A DNA stretch of 64,000 nt. It comes from Apostichopus californicus. Taxonomy: Eukaryota; Echinodermata; Holothuroidea; Aspidochirotida; Stichopodidae. Below are positions 1 to 11,700 of the stretch, one piece after another; within the stretch, counting starts at the first letter, position 1, and the number at the start of each line of letters is the position of its first letter. The stretch lies in assembly GCA_020650975.1 (NCBI GenBank), contig JAIPMN010000252.1:1-64000 (forward strand). The letters run 5' to 3'. Under the pieces are notes generated by a model, which worked only from the letters and a program-made list of their open reading frames with translations, did no database searches and was not told where the DNA came from. The position numbers and the translations under genes are program-made.

Positions 1-2653
1 GTTGCATTGAAAGCGTGCAAGCACGCAATGCAAAGACGTTACTTCTAGAGATTATTTAGTAAAGTGTACACATGTAAATAATAAAGGAATAGAGTTGATC
101 AAAACTTTCTTGGGCAGGAATGGTGACAAATTTTCCACCAAAATCTTACACTTAAGTGCGATCAAGATACAGTAGAAGGGAAAATCAACTAGTGATGAAA
201 TTGCGTGAATTATTATTCCCTCCCTTTCATAATATCCTTGATTAAAACTGGAATTGAAAATGGAGAACGATGTTAGAGATTGTAATGAATTTCCTGACCG
301 GTAGTCACGGCTTGGAACGGGTAGAATTTGTTTCAGTCTGTCCCCCCGCCCCCCCCAATATCCCAGGTTAATGTTCCCATCACTATGCAATGCATGTATA
401 CATGTGTGATAATATCCATTCTACTGCAGTTATGCTTCATGTCATCTCAAAGGTTTTCTTTCTGAGGAATTTCAGGAAAGTGTCCAAATTTTGAAAGCTG
501 CCAAGGATATACACTGCTTGTTATCATTTGTCGGAAAACAAATGGTTTGAATAACAGAAGAGACCTTGTGTTTCCAGGTAAAGGAGATAAACAATGGAAG
601 GAAATTTGTTGAAAATACGTGATCCATAGAGCTGGCAGAGTTGGTGTTATTTTATGGAGTGGTTATCATTACACTTTATCATTTACCAGAATTTGTGAAT
701 TTGTGCTTGTATGTTTCTAAAAGGTAAGGCACAGGGGAACTATAAGACTTAACATGTATACTCTCGGTTACATTAAACAAGGGAATCAATACTGCTGTAG
801 AAATCACATGAAACTAGTGAACTGATGTTGTTATAGGACATTGTTGTACACATTGTCAGTTACAAAGCCCACTTGAAACAGTCTATCATATCTACAGTAA
901 AACAACATAATCCAATTTTTGTGACAAAGATGAATTTACTTCCATTGTTCAGTGTGGTAGATTTGGAAGGAAGAGGAAGTGGCTGTTGACCCCAAGTAGG
1001 TCAATTGGGGGGGGGGCAGTGCCAAAATTCTACCAAGTTTCGTAGTTGAGGTAGATTTGAACGCATATGTAGCATGGAGATAGGTGATGAGAAGTGAAGA
1101 ATTAAATAATAGCCAAACCAATAAGTTACCTTTCTCCTTACTGGCCTGTCTCCAATCCAGTAGTGCACCTTTAGCCATACATTGCCTACAGTAGTGACTT
1201 TAGGGTAACAACCTACCACTGACCTAGCCTCCCAGCATCAACTTCTTCCATGCTACAAGCCTACAACACCTCATGTTTTAACCCAAAAAGAAAAATGTTG
1301 GATGAATTGGGGAATCGGATGTGTACAAAACTATAAATTGTACAAAGAGATGCCCAACCAGCCTGTAGGTTGTGAGAAACCACCGTTTAAACCTAATTTA
1401 CTACATGGTGTGAATTATGCTTCCCTTCTTTGACATTTAACTTAAATCTATGCCAGCCTTTCCCTGTCAAGCCATGTCCTGACAAAGTTAAAATAATCTT
1501 GTCAGGACACAGGAAGTGGATGATTTTATTATTTTTGTTCCAGCCCTAATTTTTGGTTGGCAAAGATGGATGTCTCAGGTAGTTCCTGAGTTCTAGTTGC
1601 CGTAGCATAAACAAATCAGTTTCATGTCATTTCAGTTCATTTACTACATGTCATACTGTATTAGGATCTTCCTGCATAGAGAGGAAACCAAATCATCCTC
1701 TATCTTCAAATTGTCTTTAAGTGCCTTCAACCTTCTTTTTTTTTCCTTTTCCTTTTCCTTTTCCTTCCCAGAATTTTTTGATAGACTTTGTCTAATGGGG
1801 AAGGCAAACTTTCTAAACTCAGAAATAGATGGTGAAAACAGGGGTTGGGGAAAAATTTGTCAGGAATTGCCTGGAACTTCCTTTATCGGCTACTGACAAA
1901 TGGTAGTCATATTTTATAGATAAAAGACTGTCAGATATTTAAGGAAGTTGATATATTCAGCCTTAATCTAATTTTCTCCCCCCTTGCAGTACAGCAATGT
2001 AATATATTTTCTCATTCTAGACTTTCTCTCTTCTGCAGTACCAAATTACATCAACTGTCATTTTTATCAGTCTTTGACAAATGGCTCTGAGATATGGATT
2101 GTGACATGTGTTTGGTTTATTGAGGGAAATCAAAAACTCTCTCAGGATACATACAGTTATCATCATAGCTTTGAAATGTCTGCAGCTCTGTTGTGTATTT
2201 GGTTACAGAATAATCCGGTATAAATTCTATCTGGATGTGAAAGGAGGTTGAAACATGGTAGATTAGTGAAGGAGGGGGAGGAAGGGGGAGGTAGGGGGTG
2301 AGGCAGGGGCTATGGCCTTAGAGAGTGTCATTGGATGCATAATACAAGAACATTATCAGTGCTTTAGTAGATCGTAGTGCGTATGTATAAATAATTACAT
2401 AACAATTTGTAATATTTTATTTGCCGTTCTGTTTCGATGCCTCTGGATATCACAAGAGCAAGGCCCAGATGATTGCCTTTTTTCCTGTTGCAAGTTTCAT
2501 GGTCTTGTTATTTTTCAAGACATTTTAAATATTATGCTATGAATTTATATGTATATCTGTTTATACACCTCATTTTAATCTCAGTTATGTTTTGAATTAA
2601 GTTATTCTCCATTATCTTAATTTTGTCTTTATTTTCGTTTTTTATATGCTTAG
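1..2653. other. Upstream sequence, probably intron of the PTPN9-like gene
   Basis: Because exon a begins at an acceptor site and lacks the first part of the CRAL-TRIO domain, this stretch is most simply intron. I searched it by eye for the conserved N-terminal PTPN9 motif (around KFLMARKFD) and found none. It holds short homopolymer G/C runs (344-357, 1008-1018), a CCTTTT repeat near 1744-1770 and a G/A-rich patch at 2261-2310. No other feature is seen. Confidence 0.55.
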
Positions 2654-2743
2654 GAACTCCGAGTGAACGAAAATCTTCTTTCCTTGAATCCATTTAACGA
2701 GGGTCTTGCAAAAGAACTAGCAAGTGGCAAATTTGCACTATTG
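2654..2743 (+). CDS. PTPN9: PTPN9-like exon a: start of CRAL-TRIO lipid-binding domain
   Basis: This exon has 30 codons, phase 0 at both ends, and lies between a TTAG acceptor and a GTAAGT donor. It encodes [14 protein letters not shown]...LASGKFALL, matching the human stretch ending LSGKFTIL. The acceptor shows that at least one coding exon lies upstream. Confidence 0.88.
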
Positions 2744-5700
2744 GTAAGTTTCCGATATCCAACCATTAAATGTAAAATGTATGGCCTGCCTGAAACTTCT
2801 TTTATTCATTTTTCGTTTTGTTTTGTTTTGTTTTGATTGGGTTGGGTGTGTTTATTTTTTATTTGGGGGGTGGGGAGAGGTTCCTTTAATTTAATATCAT
2901 TCCATATCTACCATTCATGAGATTAAACCTATGTGAATTTCAATTACACAACACGACATGTCAGTGAGGAAAGATACTTTGAAGGTGGTTTGTGAAATTC
3001 TTGTCGGGAGTTTGAACATCAAGTGACCGTTATTTGACTTTCTAGCATATTTTGGGAGCAATACTGATCACTTCTAATACACCCCACCCCACCCCACCTC
3101 CAACCTTGACTTAGTTTGTTCTCCACACAACAATCAATATTCTAGCATATTTTGGGAGCAATACTGATCACTTCTAATACACCCACCCCAGCTTCACTTA
3201 GTTTGTTTCCACGCAAGCATCAATATTCTAGCATATTCTAGCATATTTTGGGAGCAATACTGATCACTTCTAATACACCCACCCCAGCTTCACTTAGTTT
3301 GTTCTCCACACAACAATCAATATTATTGGTGTAATTTTCTATGAAATGTCTACCTCAAAGTTAACTAACTGATCATTTTTATTGCCATTTTCCAGCCTAA
3401 CAGAGACCAATCTGGTGCTGCCATTGCAGTATTTTCTGCCAAACGCCACAACCCTGGTGAATCCTCCACCTCAGCGGTGCTGCAGGCTGTAGTCTTCCAG
3501 TTAGATTTTGCTCTCTCAAAGTGAGTAATTCAATTAGTTTGTAAATACTAGGTGGGTGCAGTGTTAAAACGCTCCAGTCACATGGTTTACAGAGATAGGA
3601 AAAGAGCTTTTGTAGATTGCACAAAAGTAAGTGTCGTCGCTCGTAAATACCCAAACTAGTAGGTTTGGGGGAATTTTAAGGAATCTGAAGGATGGAATCC
3701 CACATCATGGATCCCCCACCCCCTCCATTACAAACAAACATAAGGGGGGACAGGGATTGGCTTAGCGACAAGGAAAGTTACTTTTAAGGAGGTACATTGA
3801 AAAAGTTACTCAGCAGTGAGGGCTTCAAACATTAAGATGGCTCATCAAAGGAAGTATCCTTGGTTGATCCTCATGATCTTTTCTAGGAGGGAAATTTTCA
3901 TTTATGACAAATTTTTGGCTTCATGTGTTAGTGTTTTCTATTGCTATGGAACAGAAATAGTTGTTAAAGCTGTTATAGTTCCAGACTATTTTCAGAAATT
4001 AAAAAGAAGGGGTTTGCCAAAATGAGGGCAGCATATAAACTAAATCTAGCAAGTTGCATATGTGTCCAATGTGAAGAATAGCATTGTGGAATGCTGCCCC
4101 CAACTGTACACGTTACATACATTACACATTGCAAGGCTTTTATTAGTTACTGCAGTTTGTATTGACAATATTATTTGTTCCTCAGAGACATCTTGAACTC
4201 AGTGGGAATTTGTTCACCATCAGTGTTTATAACAGTCATGATGTCTTTTCCATGAAGGAATGATCTTGACAAAAAGTGAATAGGTGATACCTTGAAAAGT
4301 CTTACATTAAGATGTGGAAAGGTACACAAAGATCATTAAACAGTGTTTGTTATGATTCCTTTTCAAAGTTAATATTAAAGTTAAATGTGATTAATAAACA
4401 AATTCGCCTGTTGTTTTTAGTGGGTGTCAAAGGTTTACGTCAGCTGAGAGCAAAATGTGAAGCCCTTGTTAACATGATCGCTCAAGAAAGCTTAGATCGA
4501 TCTCATACTTTGTGTGTAAATTGCCACAGGGAAAAGACACAATCTGTAGCTGTTTTTTGAGTTGCAGGAAATAGATAATTCACTTAAATTTCTCTCTCTC
4601 TCTCTTTACCTGTCTCCCCACAACCTCAGCACACTTGCTCTACCGTGCCTCGAGTGAACTGGGTAACCTTCTAACACTGTGCACCCTCTATGACCGGTCG
4701 GTACTGGTCTATGCCCCTCCTTATTTGACCGCCCAAAGTGCCTAGAAATGTATCTTTTTTAGCAGCCGACTTTGTTATAGGTTCAGGTCTGTGTCTTTCG
4801 TAAGATCGACAACAGCCCAAATGAAAAATTGATGGGTCTATTTCATACAGGTCTGCTATATTTGATGCCACATATTGAGAATGGGAAACCTTGTTGTGGA
4901 GTTCAAATACTACTTGGGATTGACAGGATTCACAGTGCTGAAACTTCTTTAAAAGACGTAACTTCCACAAAAGCACAAGTTTTGCATCAAAATCACAAGT
5001 CACATTTGCGTTTTAGTTAAATACAGGCTATTCAATACAGTCTTGTATTGCATACGTTTGATTTCATAGAAAAGAAAAAAAAAAGCAAAAGTTTTCAAAA
5101 ACCTCTTTGTGAGTGATTCACAGGACTTAATCAATAAATTTTTAATGATCAGTACCATATTTCTAACTTAAATAAGTACCCTCAAATAAGGGAGACAGCG
5201 GATTTGCTTCAATTAATAAATTATGTTATAATTCCAAGAAATCCTGGAGCTGAATGCTCTTTGTTGGTTTAAAGCTACAGTATATTTCATCTACAGCATG
5301 AAACATCCACTTTTATCATACCCACATGGTTATCAAACTGAATGTTGCAAAGATTTTGAAGGTTTTATCTCTTGCCATTAAAAGCGTATGCATAAGATTC
5401 ACTTGTCATTTACTAGTTCTTCATGAATATTCAAGAGTAACCGAAGAGTATGCAGTATGAAAGTGTTTGTTTTTAAAAGGTCATCAGTAACATTGCTCCC
5501 AACTATGCTAGAAAGCCAATTAATTGGTCAATTAATGGGTCGCCCATGTTTAGACTTTAATATTTCCATGATGGTCTGTTCATATTCCTCAATGGCTAGG
5601 AAATAATTTTGAGGATCAGAGCCTGTAGGAAAGTACTTTAGAAAACTAGCTGTTTCAGCAGTTTCGACCAGAAATATCTCAGCGGTTCCCGCCTCCTCCC

Positions 5701-8700
5701 ACCCCCGTCCCCTCACTAATAGGTAGTACATAATGCAGCAATATACGTCTTCAATGCCAAATTGTTGCCCAATCGTAGAGATTGAGCGAATGATATATCC
5801 AAATGTAAACATCGCTCTTTGTTCACTGACAAAGTAAGAGTCCTTGTTCAAACATGAATCAGATGCATGTGCAAGCAAATATATTTTGACCTCAGTAGGT
5901 AATATTAAAATAGAATGAAGCCTACACAGTGAATAAGATTCGTTGCACTCAGTACTGTTTATGGTTTCAGCTGCCAGAGAAGAAAATTAATGACCATGTA
6001 AGGTATTTGTTAAATATGTTTCTAGAATTAACCTACGTATGTGTTATCTTCAAAAAACACTATCACAGCAAAGTGTGAAACAAGTGCAGCAGAAAATTTA
6101 ACTTGCGTCAGATGAGCGAAGAAATTACTGCAGAATAATACTTAAAATTGTTGCAAGTTGATAAAAATGACCCTCTTTGTATACTCAAAAGGGCTCAAAG
6201 TCCTGAGGGAGAAAAGAACAGCATGTAGCATTTTCTAACTCTGAGCACTGTGCAAATGAAGCTACTACCTACACCACAGTAGGAAGAGAAGAGTGCTGCA
6301 GAAGTAGGACTGAAAGCCACTTTCATATTGAAAGTATAGAGTTGCTGATTCCAAACCAAATGATGATCTGGCAAGGAAAAAGAAGACAACACGATTAACC
6401 AGCCACCTCTGTGTAAAGTAAATTTTGGATGTGAAAAATGGGATATTTAAACTGGCAAGTGTATCTTGAATGAAGGTTGAACTCATTGAAGTACCCCCTA
6501 ACACCAACTGTGCACCCCTCGAAGTGCCCCCAAACACTGGGAAGATTAAATGACACATATTGAAGGGAATTGGGAAAGAAAGTTTATAAGAAGATGACGA
6601 AAAACTTCAAGCTTATCATCATAAAATGGGAAGTAAATTTGGTTTAGAGTGTTACTATTTGCCACTGGGGATTAAAAATCAAAACATAGAAGTCGTGGTA
6701 TTTCATAAATTTTGCTTCATGTTTAAAACAATTTTGGTATGCAACTATTTTGATGTGCGATACTATTCTGTTTCAAAGTGTCAACAAAATTTGAGCTATT
6801 TGGAGAGAATGTACAGTCCAAGATGCCTTTTTGGTGTACTTACAGTATCAATAAAATATTTTGAATAAATTTTGGTGCCATTATTGGAGAGTTTGCAGAA
6901 AGAATGTATTTTTGAACTATTGAAGGGGATGGTATTGTTGTGTTGAAAATTAAGGACTTGTTAAGGATCTATACACGTCATCCTTCTATCAGACCACCAG
7001 AGTGCCATTCCAACTTTAAAAGTGAAGTTTCATATTCCCTTTGCATCATCAAACATTAAAAATTTCCCATTCAAATCTATGGCATCAAACGGTTTATTTT
7101 TCAGGAATGTGTTTTATTAATAGTTTCATATATTGAACTTTATCACCATTTTGGAAATGGTCAGTTCAATACAAGCACCCCTGTTGTGCATACTGTACAG
7201 AGGTTTACAGTCAACTTGTTACTTATTTAATAAATTAAGGAGAACTCTTAGCTTAATGAAATTGAAAATGATGTCATTGGATTAAAAATATTTGTCCATA
7301 CTCATATCTCCTGGGACAGATTAAAGTCAGGTGTCAACATTGTTGTTTCAGCAATCTCTTCCAATTGTTAGTCTACAATGTAATTTTAGAATTATATGGA
7401 GGAGAACCCTTTAAAATCTTTAACAGCAGTGGTTTTCCCTTACTTCTCTTTCTGTGAAAAACTAATTACAACGCAAGGCCTTAAAAAGTCTCAAAACGTT
7501 CATAATTTCTCTTTTCACTTATCACTCATGGATGAAAATGTATATTCTAAGAACTCTTCATATATTTTGAAATGAGACCTATTTTTTTTAGTTCATTTCT
7601 TAAGGAACTTTTTACTGATGATACTTACAGGTATCCACAAATTGTTTGAGATTTTCTGTTATTTTTCCCCTAAACTTTTTTGAGAAGCAGTATGAAAATA
7701 ATGTTTCAATGTCAATTCTGATTAGCGCCCTCTTCATAGGTGTGCTGTTGTGGTTGGTTGCCTGAATATGCGACACACTGTTACATTAGCAAGTGATGCT
7801 ATACAGTACCTTAAAGATGAAGTGTAATGGGGTTAAGATGAGGAGTGGGAAACCCAATACTCGGGCAAATAAGACCTCTCCCCTTGTAGCTTGCACCCCC
7901 TCCCCAGGCTGTGAAATCAACATCCATGCCACGAATGAGATTCCCTATTTTCTTGTTTTATTGCTAAGAGCCTTGTCGCAGACACTTTTTGTTTGTAGAC
8001 AAAGCAGCTTTTTGTTAAACTCCTTGCAGAGATTGAAGGAATCTATGCGATGGTGAATAGTGTGTTTGTGTGTGTACAGTCTGTGACAGCTGCTTTAAAT
8101 ATGGTAACTCAAGAAGACCATTGCGGATTGACTTCATACTTGGTATGTGGATCCATTTTATCTCCTACAAGATCCCCATTCTTTTCTATGAAGGTCAAAG
8201 GTCATTTTGAAGACAAAACAGCGTCTGAAAACTTTGAAGACATGATAACTTAAAAATAACACCTTGGTTGAACTTCATACTTAGTATGTAGTTGCCCTTT
8301 GGTGCATATAAGAATCCTATGGGAATTGGTAGAGGTCAAAGGTGATTTGAGGTCAACAGAATTAAAAAAAAATTGAAAATCTTGCAAAAATGATAGAGCT
8401 CTACCAAAGTTAAGCTTGGATGAACTTCGTACTTGACAGATAAGTAAAGTTTGCATTTTTGTAGTGATCACTTGCCTTGAAGCAGTGTAAAAAAACCTTG
8501 TTTTCAGATTTACTGTTTAATGTTCTTATGCTAAATTTGGCAAGGAAACACCATGAAGCCAACTGGCTTTCTGGTTTGCCTGCCTGTTCATTCATTACAT
8601 ATTTATATAATATTAATTTCTCCGACAATAAATGACACCAGCATGCGTGATGCAATCTGCCACTGTCTAATATGAAGAAGTCTCACCTGGTTTCATTTCT

Positions 8701-11700
8701 CATGATATCATTTTCCTCCCCCTCCCCCCCCCCCCGCCTTATACTTATACTTCTGACTTTTTTCTTTTTCCATATATGGTAAAAATATGAAGTATGTAAA
8801 ATACAATTATGTATCTTTTAAAGTAACATATTTGTGGCTGAAAGAACTTTCTTTGTGGTAGAAGCTATCCCTTAGGCTTTAATACATTTAAACCAAAGTT
8901 ATAATTCTGATATGTAATACAGTATATGACACGGATGCTAGTGATAGTTTCTAGTGAAGTGATTGAAGAAAGGGTTGCAGCATAGAAAGACAATCAAAAC
9001 ATGAGCAATATATTGGAAGTCTCATACCTGTTTTCAACGAAATCATAGCATCTTGATTGCACTAATCATGAATAAAACTAGATCTTCATTTCATTAACGC
9101 TGCAGTTTATTACATTCTACCCAAAGTACTTGTATTTAGCTGTTGGTCACCAATTGATCTTAATCAACTTAGTTTTATCTTTTTGCTTCAATTCCCTACC
9201 TAATTACAGTAAAATTATGAAGGTATATTAAGACTTAGAAATTCATGCAGAAGAAAGTAACTTTTTCTTTTGTATTAAATTTGTGGTTTGCAATAGCTTA
9301 CAGCTACGTTGTACTTCTGGCAGTCACATGTTCGTTCATGGCTACTTAAAATGATCGAGCCCCTATCTCTCTCTTCAAAATGAGAATTTCCTGGCCTGCG
9401 GGCTTAGGTGTGTTATCAGTGAGTCATAAAGAGAATGGATCGATACCGCAGTTTGCAGTAAATATTCCTGTATGCTGGATATTCCACATGCAGCTGTAGA
9501 TTTTGTAATAGAAATTATGTTAAATTATTACACAGCATTCCACCCCCCCTCCTCCCCCCTACCTATAAGTAGTGGTTGGCAGTGGGAGGATGGATGAGCA
9601 GTTTGCCCCTGTTGCCTGAAACCGGTAAAAGTCGGTCAGTAACCTCTATCCCATAACTCATTCTCTCAAGGAAAAGGATATGATTTGCATTTATTAGTGT
9701 GGAAGCTGATCGATGTTGTTTTCCTTGAAATATCTTTTACGATTGATACTGTACAGCCATACATAATGTAGCTACTGATATGACATCAAAGTAGAGGACA
9801 CTTAACACTTGCAGGGAAGGGAAGGGAGGGGAGGGGGGGGGGTAGGTTAATGACATGGCAAAATGACATGGACTTCTAGTCATAAACCATGTTGAAAAGT
9901 TTGTGGGAATCCAGCAGGTTACATATTTCGTAATGTTAATGTACACACATGATAAGTGCAATATTTTCAGTATCAGTTAATATGAAGCTGGAAAAGGTCA
10001 TATTATCTGAAATGAAATTATACTTATTTGCACATCAGCTGTATGTGCATTCATGCAAGTACATTCATGTACATGTACATAATGTCAAATCTACATATAC
10101 AGAAGTCAATACAGTATTTGTAAAGAGGAGAGTTTTATACTTGTTCAGCTGTAGAATTCTGTGAATATCAAACAACCATTGTTTGGGTTTGCTTCAGGTT
10201 CAAATGCTGGATGTACAAGCAGCATCTGATGTAAATATGTGTCAGATTTTTGGCGACCCCAGCCACACATGTTCGCTTGCGTTGAATCCCATAATATGCA
10301 AATAAAGTACAAAATTTTCACATACTTCCTTTACAATGTTTATGGAAGTATGCAGACTTTCAAACTAAAATTGTCTCAATTCTTGGAATTTTTTTAAATT
10401 TATAATAATTACACACAGTTTTAATGTCAGAAAGCATGTTTTCTCCTTCCTGTTTGACCCTCTGACGTATATATCATAATAAGGTAGGAGTAACAGTTAG
10501 AGAAATAAACTTTCCTCAGTTCCACTCTCTCATTCAAATCCAAGGAAAGCGCTGAAATAACAAATAGAATCCATCATTGATTTGTTTTCCAATTTAACGC
10601 ACATTTTTATGTTGGATCCAATACTGCAGTAAAGGTCAACTTTGCCAAAAACTAGAGCAGGATTATCCTATATTTGCTTTCTGGACTTTTACGGTATTGT
10701 CCGGATTTATCTAAAGGGTTCATTGGATCTGTTACATTACCACGCCATGTATAGGTGGAATGTGTTCTATAGCATACTATAGCGTATACTTGTATATATA
10801 GCGTATATGCATCATACATAGTTGGCAATGTATTTACATCATAAGGTAAGGTTACCTGAACTTTTAATACTAAAACATTTTGCTTAAACAGGATTCGAAT
10901 TAGTGGTGGAGTTCCCTGGTTAGCGGTTGCTCTGCAGGGGTTGCCAGTCAAATTAGCATAGTAGGTTGCATACGGTGGGTGCAACCATCTATTATATGTT
11001 TGGTTCATTCAGTACAACCCAGAAAGCAGCAAGGATAGGATTTCAGGAGAAAGTTGTTTATATACGTGAATTACCTTTAATAGAGAAATTGACTTGTGTT
11101 GTATAGTCCTGTGGATGTCACAATGTTGAAACGAGTCAAATAATAGTCTGTCAAATATGATTACCATTTATTTCCCGGATGAATGTTTTATGACTAATCA
11201 CCTGCTGGTTAAAAATGTGATTGTGATCCATAATTAGAACACAATTAGCTGGTTATGTAGTATAGTTGTTCAAAAAAATTAAAATATACAGAGCTGTTAA
11301 TCATTGTCAAATTTCAAACTAAATGCTTGTGTAAATGATGCACAGGATGTACACTGCTGGTACACATCACAAAACGATGAATGGGCACAAATTTCTGACA
11401 AACAAGTTGTGCTGATATCAGGAATCTACTTTGCCAGAGTACCAGCCCAACAATGGTAAGACCTAGCACAGGTTCACAGAATTTAGGATCCAACTTTATG
11501 CACCCAAAGAAAACGTAGCATTTATTCGTTGATAAAATATATATATCAGCATTTTAACTTTTGGAGACTTATTAAAACTGGAGACAAATCTTAGTCAGAA
11601 GATAAAGCCACAAGTTGTTGCAATTCAGTCAAGTGTCGAATTATTGACCTCAAGGATTAAATTTTATCAGCATTAAATCAGGTTTTTAATCCTGAAATGA

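Noticed and set aside
5528-5878. Minus-strand open frame of 116 codons in intron b-c
   Set aside because: No motif I recognise and no splice or promoter context. A C/G-run region lies inside it. Kept only as a note.
8192-8205. AGGTCAAAGGTCA as a nuclear receptor binding site
   Set aside because: It lies in a dispersed repeat whose consensus contains the motif, so it cannot be called a regulatory site from sequence alone.
10880-10960. Minus-strand B-box-like ATTCGAATCC with GAGC upstream, tRNA-like
   Set aside because: No convincing A-box or D-arm and no fold; too weak even for a SINE call.
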